In this document: positions 1 through 7,043 of the stretch, in pieces
How positions within the stretch are numbered: the first letter of the stretch is position 1
Layout: each line of letters starts with the position of its first letter
Assembly: GCA_946407095.1 (NCBI GenBank)
Contig: CAMJMR010000017.1
Location: forward strand, 1-45,968
From: an uncultured Selenomonadales bacterium
GTDB lineage: Bacteria > Bacillota > Negativicutes > Selenomonadales > Selenomonadaceae
Length of the DNA stretch: 45,968 bases
Direction of reading: 5' to 3'
The notes under the pieces: generated by a model
Databases searched by the model: none
What the model saw: the letters and a program-made list of their open reading frames with translations, nothing else
Told to the model about the DNA's origin: nothing
Position numbers and translations under genes: made by a program

Positions 1-50
1 TTTGTTTTACTTGCTTCTGTCGTTATTCACTTTTAATTTACCAACAACCC

Positions 51-145
51 CTAGAAATGCGCCAGCATTTCGTATCGGCGCGGCAATGACGTTTGAATCA
101 CGAGTGGCACGGCGCGCTAACTGTTCCGCCGCTTCTAAAGCGGCC
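51..145 (+). repeat. Palindromic mosaic element, copy 1 (H1-H2)
   Basis: The element begins with a CTAG foot, then hairpin H1 (GAAATGC-GCCA-GCATTTC, 54-71). The conserved stretch GTATCGGCGCGGC follows, then a spacer ending GGCACGGCGCG, then CTGTTCCG and hairpin H2 (CCGCTTCTAAAGCGG, 129-143). The same modules recur at eight other places in the window. It sits just upstream of the rgpF-like gene; no H3 module is evident here. The gene it may have modified lies before the window. Confidence 0.75.
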
Positions 146-188
146 GAGTCGCCGACGAATATATCAAGCTTTACAGGGAGTTGACTTC

Positions 189-1223
189 ATGAGCCTTTAT
201 CGCACGGTGCGGAGCTTTATCGGCAGAAATTTCGTGCGCCCGTTCGAGGATTATTGCGCGGTCAATCGCCCCGAGCTTTACGAGAAAATTTTTTACAACT
301 TCCGCCACACGACGCGCCGAGAGGATTTGGGCGAGGCGTTCTACATGCAAGTCAACGGCTACGACGATTTTGTTCAGCTCAAGCGCGAGAATGACTTTGC
401 GTTGAAGGTGCCGCTTGATTACGATGCGCCGCCCGTCAAGCTGAAGGTCGCGGCGGTCGTCCACATATTTTATCCCGAACTTGCCGCCGAGCTGAAAGCT
501 TTGCTGCTGAACATCCCCTGCGCGGTCGACGTGTTCATTTCGACGACTTCACCCGAAAAGCAGGCGTCGATTGAAAAAATTTTCGGCGACTTCGACAGCG
601 GGCGCGTCGTCGTGAAGGTCTTCGCCAATCGCGGGCGCGACATTGCTCCGGCGTTCGTCGGCTTCCGCGACATTTACGGCAGCTACGATGTTTGCGTCCA
701 CTTGCACAGCAAAAAGTCTCCTCATGCCGAGCGGCGGCTGTCGGGTTGGCGCGAGCATCTTTACGGCAACCTTTTGGGCAGTCGTGAGGTCGTCGGCGGC
801 ATTCTGAACATTTTGGCGGTTGAAAAAGTCGGCGTCGTTTTCCCGCAATATTATGCGCCGATTCGCGTTTCGATTAATTGGGGCGAAAATTATCTTGCGA
901 CGAAAAAATTTTTGAGCGGCTTGGACATTGAGATTGACAACCGCCACTTGATTGAATTCCCTGCGGGCTCTATGTTTTGGTTTAAGCCGCGCGCTCTTGC
1001 GCCGCTGCTGAATTGCGGGCTGACGTTCGACGACTTTCCCGAAGAGGGCGGGCAGGTCGACGGCACGATAGCGCACGCGATTGAGCGGGCATTTCTGTTC
1101 ATCGCGGAGGCGGCGGGCTACTCATGGATAAAAGTCGACGGCAAGGGCTTAACGTCGTCATCGCAAGCGGAACTGGCCGCTAACATCGAACGGGCGCGGC
1201 ATTCGGTCTTGAAGCGTTGGTAA
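189..1223 (+). CDS. Rhamnan synthesis F-like protein (RgpF family)
   Basis: A 344-residue protein resembling the rhamnan synthesis protein F family, which is found in cell-surface polysaccharide clusters. The conserved core is visible: HIFYPELAAEL, then VDVFIST, then NRGRDIAPAFVG, then a VHLHSKKS segment, and later an EFPAGSMFWFKPRAL segment that in this family follows the acceptor region. There is no signal peptide or membrane segment, so it is probably cytoplasmic or membrane-peripheral. I chose the ATG at 189 because AGGGAG precedes it at good spacing; the reading frame extends to 93 but runs through repeat DNA there. rqcH starts a few bases downstream, so the two may be cotranscribed. The exact reaction is unknown; a glycosyltransferase-like role in O-antigen or rhamnan assembly is inferred from the family only. 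Confidence 0.75.
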   Translation: MSLYRTVRSFIGRNFVRPFEDYCAVNRPELYEKIFYNFRHTTRREDLGEAFYMQVNGYDDFVQLKRENDFALKVPLDYDAPPVKLKVAAVVHIFYPELAAELKALLLNIPCAVDVFISTTSPEKQASIEKIFGDFDSGRVVVKVFANRGRDIAPAFVGFRDIYGSYDVCVHLHSKKSPHAERRLSGWREHLYGNLLGSREVVGGILNILAVEKVGVVFPQYYAPIRVSINWGENYLATKKFLSGLDIEIDNRHLIEFPAGSMFWFKPRALAPLLNCGLTFDDFPEEGGQVDGTIAHAIERAFLFIAEAAGYSWIKVDGKGLTSSSQAELAANIERARHSVLKRW

Positions 1224-1235
1224 GGAGTGATATCT

Positions 1236-2960
1236 TTGAACTTGGACGGCTTTTCCATGCGTCCGCTGACATTGGAGCTTGAACGGGCATTAGTCGGCGG
1301 GCGCGTCGACAAAATCACGCAGCAAAACAAAGCGAACTTGACGCTGACGATACGGCAGCCGGGGCGGACGTTCTTGCTTAGAATATCGCTCGCGCCGCAA
1401 AATCCCTCGGTGCACTTGCTGAAACGCTCGCCCGAAAATTTGCCCGAACCGCCGACGTTTTGCATGGTGCTTAGGAAAAATCTGGAGGGCGGGCGCATTT
1501 CGGCGATACGTCAACACGAACTCGACCGAATCATTTTCCTCGACGTTGACTCAATCGGAGCGGGCGGCAAGATTCAAACGTTCACGCTGGCGGCGGAACT
1601 CATCGGCAAGTACAGCAACTTGATTCTGATTTCCGACGGACAAATCGTCGACGCGCTGAAGAAAATCGGCACGAACTCAAGCCGCGTCCGAACGGTTTTG
1701 CCCAATCAAGCCTATCAGATGCCGCCCGCGCAGGACAAGCTTGACATTTTCGCGACGGACGTTGAAAAAATTTTGGAGCGCGTCAAGGCGGAGGATATTC
1801 GGCTCGACAAGGCGATTATGAACGTTTGCCAAGGCTTCGGACCGCAGAGCGTTAAGGAGACGATTTATCTGGCGGGCTTGCCGATTGACATAAAAATTTC
1901 CGCGCTCGACGCCGCCGACTTCGACAGCCTGCGCGGTGCGCTGATTGAGATTCGTGACGCCGCTAAAAGCCCCAATCCTTGCATGATTCTCGACGAAGGC
2001 AAGATTTTGGCGATTTCCGCCGTCAAGCTGAATTATCTGCGCGGAGACGTTCGGACGTTCGGAACTTTGTCTGAACTGTTGGAGACCGCCGACGACATCG
2101 CGGGCAGCTACGTGCCGCCCGACAAGGAACGATTTGCCAAGCTCGTCCATAACGAACTGCGCCGCGCCACAAATAAAATCGCCGTGTTGGAAGAAGAGCT
2201 TGCCGCCGCCGAAAATGCCGACGATTGGCGAATTCGCGCCGACAACCTGTCGACTTACCGCTACCAAATCAAAGACCACGCCGCCGACGCCGTCACGGTT
2301 GAAAACATTTACGACGGGCAAAAAATTTCCATTCCGCTCGACCGCCGCTTGACGATTGCCGCCAACGTCCAAGCCTGCTACAAAAAATACGACAAGCTTA
2401 AGCGTTCGACGAAGTTCATCGCCGCGCAGATTGCCCTTTGCCGCGAAGAAATTGCCTACCTTGAGACGATTGCTCACGCGCTCACGGCCTCGACGACGAT
2501 TGCCGACGTTGACGAGATTCGCACGGAGCTGATAGCGGGCGGCTACCTCAAGGAGTCGAAGAAACGCAGTGCGCTAAGCAAGAAGCCGCAACCGTTGAAG
2601 TTCACGGCACCCGACGGCACGGAAATTTTGGTTGGCAAGAACAACGCGCAAAACGACCGCTTGACGTTCAAGCTTGCCGCGCCCGACGACTTGTGGCTGC
2701 ACACCAAGGACATCACGGGCTCGCATGTGATTGTTCGTTCAAGCGCGGTCAGCGACGAAACTTTACAGCTTGCCGCCGAAATTGCCGCGTACTTTTCCAA
2801 GGCTCGCGATTCGTCGAAAGTCCCCGTCGATTACGTTCAATGCAAGTTCGTCAAGAAACCTTCGGGCGCGAAGCCGGGCTTTGTCATCTTCACGAATCAA
2901 CGGACGCTTTACGTCACTCCTCGCGAAGGTTTGGAAAAATTTTTGTCCGCAGAAACTTAA
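1236..2960 (+). CDS. rqcH: Ribosome quality control factor RqcH (NFACT family)
   Basis: RqcH binds obstructed 50S subunits and recruits tRNA-Ala to add alanine tails to stalled nascent chains, marking them for degradation. The 574-residue protein shows the family order: an NFACT-N domain with SLDGF-like start and PTFCMVLRKNLEGG, the conserved Asp97-Arg98 pair (HELDRIIF), helix-hairpin-helix and coiled-coil regions (about 290-420), and an NFACT-R domain (GKNNAQNDRLTFK, DLWLHTKDITGSHVI). Starting at the TTG at 1236, after AAGGAGTGAT, places the DR pair exactly at the family positions 97/98. The last residues (LEKFLSAET) differ from the tail encoded in a downstream remnant (IQNFLAQTQD), and the 3' 97 bases are duplicated perfectly at 3062-3158. 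The present C-terminus therefore seems to have been replaced. Confidence 0.93.
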   Translation: MNLDGFSMRPLTLELERALVGGRVDKITQQNKANLTLTIRQPGRTFLLRISLAPQNPSVHLLKRSPENLPEPPTFCMVLRKNLEGGRISAIRQHELDRIIFLDVDSIGAGGKIQTFTLAAELIGKYSNLILISDGQIVDALKKIGTNSSRVRTVLPNQAYQMPPAQDKLDIFATDVEKILERVKAEDIRLDKAIMNVCQGFGPQSVKETIYLAGLPIDIKISALDAADFDSLRGALIEIRDAAKSPNPCMILDEGKILAISAVKLNYLRGDVRTFGTLSELLETADDIAGSYVPPDKERFAKLVHNELRRATNKIAVLEEELAAAENADDWRIRADNLSTYRYQIKDHAADAVTVENIYDGQKISIPLDRRLTIAANVQACYKKYDKLKRSTKFIAAQIALCREEIAYLETIAHALTASTTIADVDEIRTELIAGGYLKESKKRSALSKKPQPLKFTAPDGTEILVGKNNAQNDRLTFKLAAPDDLWLHTKDITGSHVIVRSSAVSDETLQLAAEIAAYFSKARDSSKVPVDYVQCKFVKKPSGAKPGFVIFTNQRTLYVTPREGLEKFLSAET

Positions 2961-2965
2961 CGAGG

Positions 2966-3060
2966 CTAGAAATGCGCAGGCATTTCGTATCGGCGCGGCG
3001 ACTCGCTTTAAATCATGAACGGCACGGCGCGACTGCTGTTTGTCAACTTTTCAAAAGTTG
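2966..3060 (+). repeat. Palindromic mosaic element, copy 2 (H1-H3)
   Basis: CTAG foot, H1 GAAATGCGCAGGCATTTC (2969-2986), GTATCGGCGCGGCGA, a spacer ending GGCACGGCGCG, then H3 CAACTTTTCAAAAGTTG (3044-3060). H3 directly abuts the duplicated rqcH tail at 3062. Confidence 0.85.
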
Positions 3061-3163
3061 CGGGCGCGAAGCCGGGCTTTGTCATCTTCACGAATCAACG
3101 GACGCTTTACGTCACTCCTCGCGAAGGTTTGGAAAAATTTTTGTCCGCAGAAACTTAACGAGG

Positions 3164-3258
3164 CTAGAAATGCGCAGGCATTTCGTATCGGCGCGGCGAC
3201 TCGCTTTAAATCATGAACGGCACGGCGCGACTGCTGTTTGTCAACTTTTCAAAAGTTG
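3164..3258 (+). repeat. Palindromic mosaic element, copy 3 (H1-H3)
   Basis: Identical to the copy at 2966-3060, as part of the second 198-bp unit. Its H3 abuts the diverged rqcH tail remnant at 3260. Confidence 0.85.
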
Positions 3259-3259
3259 C

Positions 3260-3359
3260 GGGCGCGAAGCCGGGCTTTGTCATCTTCACGAATCAACGGA
3301 CGCTTTACGTCACGCCGAGGGAAGGTATACAAAATTTTTTGGCTCAAACGCAGGATTGA
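3260..3359 (+). pseudogene. Remnant rqcH 3' end (older tail)
   Basis: This stretch is homologous to the last 32 codons of rqcH but has no start. For 54 bases it equals the functional tail, then switches: Thr-Pro-Arg keep their identity with different codons (ACT/CCT/CGC become ACG/CCG/AGG), after which the peptide reads IQNFLAQTQD and stops at TGA. It looks like the original end of the resident gene, displaced by the inserted unit. A block of perfect identity followed by strong divergence argues for recombination rather than steady drift. Confidence 0.75.
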
Positions 3360-3404
3360 CAGTTTCCGGCGCGAAGTTTACCAAAAATTTTTGGAGGCAC
3401 CGCG

Positions 3405-3845
3405 TTGAGGATTTATCTTGACAACTGCTGTTTCGGCAGACCATTCGACAATCAAGACTTTCCGCGAATAGCCGAGGAAACGAAGGCGCAAATTTTTATC
3501 GAAAATCAAATCCGCCTGGGCAACGTCGAATTGGCAACTTCCTATATGTTGCACTACGAAAATCTTCAGTGCCCGCGCAAGCCGCGCAGAGAATATGTTG
3601 CGCGTTTTTTGAAGTCACACACATCGATTTATGTAAATGTAGGCTCGGCGGAACTTGTTATGACTAAGGCGGAAAAATTTATTTCGGAAGGCATAAAGCA
3701 AAAAGACGCGTATCACTTGGCGAGTGCAATTGTGGCGGGATGCGATTACTTTCTGTCTGTAGATGACAGATTGTTGAAGCATAACTCTGACGAAATTATT
3801 TTGATTAATCCCATTGACTTCCTTGAAGTTTTGGAGGCGAATTAA
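3405..3845 (+). CDS. PIN-domain protein, possible toxin
   Basis: A 146-residue protein with the look of a PIN-fold ribonuclease: an N-terminal IYLDNC strand with Asp6, a central acidic helix, KQKDAYHLASAIVAGCDYFLSVDDRLL with the typical later acidic residues, and a final ILINPIDFLE strand. PIN proteins are usually Mg-dependent RNases and often toxins of type II toxin-antitoxin pairs. The start is TTG at 3405 after GGAGGC; no better start is nearby. The next small gene begins directly after its stop codon, and korD directly after that, so all share a transcript. Whether it is toxic is untested. It could instead be a housekeeping or orphan PIN protein. Confidence 0.75.
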   Translation: MRIYLDNCCFGRPFDNQDFPRIAEETKAQIFIENQIRLGNVELATSYMLHYENLQCPRKPRREYVARFLKSHTSIYVNVGSAELVMTKAEKFISEGIKQKDAYHLASAIVAGCDYFLSVDDRLLKHNSDEIILINPIDFLEVLEAN

Positions 3846-4079
3846 ATGGCTTACGACGGAAAATTATTGCAACGCGGCATGAGATGTCTGATTGATAATT
3901 TGGGCATTATCGAAACGGAAAAATTTATCGCGATGTTCACTCAAGAACAAATTCCCGATTACACCGAGTGGCAACGCGATTATTTCGACAGCATGACGTC
4001 CGAAGAATTTCGCGCAAGTTTGGAAGAATTTATCAGGCAACACCCCGATGAGGAGAATTTTATAAAGGAGAGAGCTTGA
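3846..4079 (+). CDS. Small acidic protein paired with PIN gene
   Basis: A 77-residue acidic protein that I do not recognise. It begins with ATG immediately after the PIN gene stop and ends one base before the korD ATG. It has no zinc motif, signal peptide or membrane segment, and looks helical and acidic at its C-terminal half (SEEFRASLEEFIRQHPDEENF). Its position suggests an antitoxin or partner for the PIN protein. A clear DNA-binding antitoxin fold (MazE/AbrB, RHH, Phd) is not visible, so this is inference from context only. Confidence 0.6.
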   Translation: MAYDGKLLQRGMRCLIDNLGIIETEKFIAMFTQEQIPDYTEWQRDYFDSMTSEEFRASLEEFIRQHPDEENFIKERA

Positions 4080-4295
4080 ATGAAGTCAGAATTCACGCTG
4101 AAGCTTGAGCGGTGCAAGGGCTGCGGGATATGCGTGTCGTTTTGCCCGAAGCAGGTTTTGGCACTGGACACGCTGGGCAAAGTCTACGTGGCGCATCACG
4201 AAAATTGCATAGCGTGCGGGCAATGTGAGCTGCGTTGCCCCGACTACGCGATTTTCATGGACAAAGTTAAACCGGCAAAGGAGGCGGCGAAATGA
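4080..4295 (+). CDS. korD: 2-oxoacid:ferredoxin oxidoreductase, ferredoxin (delta) subunit
   Basis: A 71-residue 2[4Fe-4S] ferredoxin-like subunit. Two clusters are visible: CKGCGICVSFCP near residue 12 and CIACGQCELRCP near residue 42. It passes electrons from the catalytic subunits to ferredoxin. The ribosome site (AAAGGAG) lies inside the end of the preceding small gene, so translation is probably coupled to the PIN cassette. The next gene, korA, starts four bases inside its end. The order delta-alpha-beta-gamma is typical of 2-oxoglutarate:ferredoxin oxidoreductase operons. A related substrate (branched-chain 2-oxoacids) cannot be excluded. Confidence 0.9.
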   Translation: MKSEFTLKLERCKGCGICVSFCPKQVLALDTLGKVYVAHHENCIACGQCELRCPDYAIFMDKVKPAKEAAK

Positions 4296-5437
4296 GCGCA
4301 CGTTTAATGCAGGGCAACGAGGCAATAGCCGAGGGCGCGCTCAAGGCGGGCGTCCGTTTCTTTGGCGGCTATCCTATCACGCCGTCGACCGAAATCGCCG
4401 AGAGTTTGGCCAAGCTTCTGCCGAAAGTCGGCGGCACCTTCGTGCAAATGGAAGACGAAATCGCGAGCATGGGCGTCATATTGGGCGCGTCTTTGGTGGG
4501 CAAGAAAGTTTTGACGGCGTCGAGCGGTCCCGGTATCAGCCTCAAGCAGGAACTTATCGGTTATGCCTCCGCCGCCGAAATCCCCGCCGTTATCGTCAAC
4601 GTTCAGCGCGTCGGTCCTTCGACGGGACAACCTACCGCGCCCAGTCAAGGCGATGTCATGCAAGCGCGTTGGGGCACGCACGGCGACCATTCGATTATCG
4701 TTTTGAGCCCGTGGAGCGTCCGCGAGGCGTTTGACATTGCGGTTAAGGCCGTCAACTACGCCGAACGCTTTCGCACGCCCGTCATCCTGTTGACCGATGA
4801 AATTGTCGGACACCTGCGCGAGAATGTCGAATTGCCCGCCGAGGTCGAAGTCTATCCGCGCAGAGCCCCGAAATGTTCACGCGCCGAAGGTTACGAGCCC
4901 TACGCGCCCGACGACGATTTGGTTCCCAACGTTGCCAACTTCGGCGAGGGCTATCACATTCACGTGACGGGCTTGATTCACGACGACACGGGCTTTCCGA
5001 GCGGCAGTCCCAAGGTCACGCGCGAGGCGATTAAGCGTATGCACGACAAAATTTCCCGCGCGGCAGATGAGATTATCGAAGTTCATCAAGAATTCATGGC
5101 GGACGCGGAGTTTGCGGTCGTGAGTTTCGGCGGGACGGCGCGCACGGCTTACGAGGCCGTACTCAATGCCCGCAAGCGCGGCATCAAGGTCGGCTTTGTC
5201 AGATTGGTTACGATTTTCCCCTTCGCCGATAAAATTATTCGTGAGCTGTCGAAAAATCTGCGCGGGCTTTGTGTTGCGGAGCTGAACTTCGGACAAATCG
5301 TCAACGAGGTTGAGCGGGCGGTTGCGGGTCAATGCCCCGTCAAACTCTGCGCGAAATACGACATGACGATTTTCGAGCCCGAAGAGATTGAGGCGTCGAT
5401 TGACGAACTGGTTGCGGAGGTGAACAGCAATGGTTGA
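4292..5437 (+). CDS. korA: 2-oxoacid:ferredoxin oxidoreductase, alpha subunit
   Basis: The 381-residue alpha subunit contributes to the thiamine diphosphate site. Visible family marks are GGYPITPSTEI near residue 29, QMEDEIASMG, SSGPGISLKQE, and a C-terminal region with VSFGGTARTAYEAV and VGFVRLVTIFPF. Length matches KorA-type subunits, which lack the extra domains of single-chain pyruvate oxidoreductases. It overlaps korD by four bases and korB by eight, which indicates one translationally coupled unit. The likely reaction is 2-oxoglutarate plus CoA to succinyl-CoA and CO2 with ferredoxin reduction, or the reverse carboxylation. Substrate specificity is inferred from family and gene order. 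Confidence 0.92.
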   Translation: MSARLMQGNEAIAEGALKAGVRFFGGYPITPSTEIAESLAKLLPKVGGTFVQMEDEIASMGVILGASLVGKKVLTASSGPGISLKQELIGYASAAEIPAVIVNVQRVGPSTGQPTAPSQGDVMQARWGTHGDHSIIVLSPWSVREAFDIAVKAVNYAERFRTPVILLTDEIVGHLRENVELPAEVEVYPRRAPKCSRAEGYEPYAPDDDLVPNVANFGEGYHIHVTGLIHDDTGFPSGSPKVTREAIKRMHDKISRAADEIIEVHQEFMADAEFAVVSFGGTARTAYEAVLNARKRGIKVGFVRLVTIFPFADKIIRELSKNLRGLCVAELNFGQIVNEVERAVAGQCPVKLCAKYDMTIFEPEEIEASIDELVAEVNSNG

Positions 5438-6260
5438 GCGCACTTACGAGAAATTCTTCAGACAGAATCGCCTGCCGCACTTGTGGTGCCCCGGTTGCGG
5501 CAACGGCATCGTCATGAAGGCGATTGTCCAAGCGATTGAAAAGAATCCCGCCTACACGCAGGACAATACGGTTATCGTCAGCGGCATAGGTTGCAGTTCG
5601 CGCGCGTCGGGCTACATGGACTTCGACACGTTGCACACGGCGCACGGCAGAGCCATTCCCTTCGCCACGGGCGTCAAGCTTGCGCGACCCGAACTGAACG
5701 TTATCGTCATCACGGGCGACGGCGACTGCACGGCTATCGGCGGCAATCACTTTATCCACGGGTGCCGCCGCAACGTCGACTTGACGGTGATTCTGTTCAA
5801 CAACAATATCTACGGCATGACGGGCGGGCAAGCCTCCCCTATGACGCCGCTGGGCAAAAAGGCGACGACTGCGCCCTACGGCAGTGTCGACAGACCTTTT
5901 GACGCGTGCAAGCTGGCGGAGGCGGCGGGTGCCACTTACGTTGCGCGTTCGACGGCTTTTCACGTTCAGCACCTGGTCAAGACGATTGAGGACGGCTTGA
6001 ACAATCGCGGCTTTTCGTTTATCGAAGCTCTTGTGCAATGCCCGACGGCTTACGGCAGGCGCAACAAGCTCGGCGACCCCGCGAAGATGATGGCTTGGAT
6101 GCGCGACAACGCCGTTATGAAGAGTGCTTGGGACAAATTGCCCGACGACAAAAAGACAGGCGACAAATTCCCTATCGGCTTGTTCTATCAAGCGGAGGCG
6201 GAGCCCTACGACGCGGCCTATCATCACGTTCAAGAATTGGCGGGGGGTGGCAAGCAATGA
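5430..6260 (+). CDS. korB: 2-oxoacid:ferredoxin oxidoreductase, beta subunit
   Basis: The 276-residue thiamine-diphosphate-binding subunit. WCPGCGNGI (near residue 19) and later cysteines fit the cluster-binding and core fold. GDGDCTAIGGNHFIHGCRRN followed by VILFNNNIYGMTGGQ is the classic TPP/Mg motif and its partner segment. The start at 5430 overlaps korA by eight bases. Its stop (TGA 6258-6260) overlaps the start codon of an abandoned korC 5' end at 6257, so the original operon had the usual ATGA junction. The functional korC now starts 176 bases further on. Confidence 0.93.
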   Translation: MVERTYEKFFRQNRLPHLWCPGCGNGIVMKAIVQAIEKNPAYTQDNTVIVSGIGCSSRASGYMDFDTLHTAHGRAIPFATGVKLARPELNVIVITGDGDCTAIGGNHFIHGCRRNVDLTVILFNNNIYGMTGGQASPMTPLGKKATTAPYGSVDRPFDACKLAEAAGATYVARSTAFHVQHLVKTIEDGLNNRGFSFIEALVQCPTAYGRRNKLGDPAKMMAWMRDNAVMKSAWDKLPDDKKTGDKFPIGLFYQAEAEPYDAAYHHVQELAGGGKQ

Positions 6261-6403
6261 AGAAGCAACTCAGACTTTCGGGCAGTGGCGCAAGCGTGAC
6301 GCTTGACCCAGTAAGCGCGCCGTGCCGTCCGACAATTCAAAGGTTATCGCCGCGACGGAATGTGAATGCTTGCCAGCGCGCATTCACCACTGCGCATTGC
6401 TAG
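6257..6403 (+). pseudogene. Remnant korC 5' end
   Basis: The first 11 codons (MKKQLRLSGSG) are homologous to the start of functional korC at 6436 (MRKQLRLSGSG). The frame then runs into the palindromic element and stops at 6403. The ATG overlaps the korB stop as ATGA, the expected operon junction, so this is probably the original start. Compared with the working copy, four codons differ: AAG to AGA (Lys to Arg) and three synonymous (AAG/AAA, CTC/CTT, AGT/AGC). It may still be translated as a 48-residue nonsense peptide. Confidence 0.75.
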
Positions 6404-6404
6404 T
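6289..6404 (-). repeat. Palindromic mosaic element, copy 4 (reverse)
   Basis: Read on the minus strand it has the CTAG foot, a long H1 variant (GTGAATGC stem pairing GCATTCAC, 6362-6387), ATTCCGTCGCGGCGA, a spacer ending GGCACGGCGCG, then an H3-type hairpin CAAGCGTCACGCTTG (plus 6291-6305). H3 abuts the cut korC codon 11 at 6289. The H1 side faces the intact korC start, and the new ribosome site GAGAGG lies between. The polarity is the same as at the other two gene-end loci. Confidence 0.8.
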
Positions 6405-6435
6405 TTCGTTTAATTACATTTGAGAGGTTTTTGAC

Positions 6436-6957
6436 ATGAGAAAACAACTTAGACTTTCGGGCAGCGGCGGTCAAGGAGTCATCACTGCGGCGATAATTTT
6501 GGCGGAAGCGGCGGTCTCGGAGGGCAAAAACGCCGTCCAATCGCAAAGCTATGGTCCCGAAGCTCGCGGCGGCGCGTCAAAGTCCGAAGTCATAATCGAC
6601 GACGAAAAAATTTATCACCCGCACGTCAAGACGCCCGACTTCGTATTGGCAATGACGCAGAAGGCGGCGGACAAATATTTTCACGACTTGAATCCGAATG
6701 GGACGCTGATTCTGGACGACGACCTTGTCCCGACTTCGCCCGCGTTCAAAAACATCATTCGCGTGCCGATAACCAAGCTGGCGGTGGAAAAGCTCGGCAA
6801 GGCTCTGTTCGCCAACATCGTGGCATTGGGCGTTATCGTCAAGGTTACAAAGCTCGTCGACTTTGAGACGATAAAAAAATCGGTGGCGCACCGCGTGCCG
6901 CCTCACACCGTCGAACAGAACATGACGGCTTTGCAAATCGGCTACGAAGCCGTTTGA
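6436..6957 (+). CDS. korC: 2-oxoacid:ferredoxin oxidoreductase, gamma subunit
   Basis: The 173-residue gamma subunit has the family's N-terminal GSGGQGVITAAIILAEAA and SYGPEARGGASKSEVII. It completes the four-subunit KorDABC enzyme in the cytoplasm. It starts at ATG 6436 with GAGAGG upstream. Unlike its tightly coupled neighbours it is separated from korB by 175 bases containing a palindromic element and a duplicate of its own first 33 bases. Coupling to korB is therefore lost and its stoichiometry might differ. A UUCG-capped terminator follows at 6977. The first codons may be of foreign origin relative to the remnant upstream. Confidence 0.92.
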   Translation: MRKQLRLSGSGGQGVITAAIILAEAAVSEGKNAVQSQSYGPEARGGASKSEVIIDDEKIYHPHVKTPDFVLAMTQKAADKYFHDLNPNGTLILDDDLVPTSPAFKNIIRVPITKLAVEKLGKALFANIVALGVIVKVTKLVDFETIKKSVAHRVPPHTVEQNMTALQIGYEAV

Positions 6958-6976
6958 ATTTCATCGGAAATTTTTG

Positions 6977-7002
6977 CGGGAGTCTTCGGACTTCCGTTTT
7001 TT
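6977..7002 (+). terminator. Intrinsic terminator of kor operon
   Basis: CGGGAGTC-TTCG-GACTTCCG forms an 8-bp stem with one G-T pair and a UUCG loop, followed by six T. It lies 20 bases after korC and before the first large repeat protein. Confidence 0.85.
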
Positions 7003-7043
7003 GTTGCGAAACGGCGTTGCCCTCGTCAAACGGCGAGGAGTTT

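Larger units (their letters stand above)
2864..3359 (+). repeat. 198-bp tandem array containing rqcH 3' ends
   Basis: There are two perfect 198-bp units (2864-3061 and 3062-3259) and a third partial unit (3260-3359). Each full unit is the last 97 bases of rqcH, a short CGAGG spacer, and a palindromic element (CTAG foot, H1, spacer, H3). The third unit matches for 54 bases and then diverges sharply. The region 2961-3404 holds no other gene. Confidence 0.9.

Noticed and set aside
549-1076. Long open frames on the strand opposite rgpF, rqcH, korA, korB and others
   Set aside because: They mirror GC-rich codons of well-supported genes, lack ribosome sites and show no recognisable domains.
2864-3359. 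CRISPR array
   Set aside because: The repeat unit is 198 bp with coding sequence in it and no short unique spacers; no cas genes are present. The same applies to the 187-bp array at 28.5 kb.
2693-3421. Open frame across the rqcH array that encodes a repeating peptide
   Set aside because: It is in a different frame from rqcH and only exists because the 198-bp unit is a multiple of three. No start signal or domain supports it.
6257-6468. Simple target-site duplication followed by neutral drift
   Set aside because: Not fully excluded, but the excess of synonymous changes here and at 28.5 kb, and the abrupt identity break at 3.3 kb, fit recombination with a diverged allele better.
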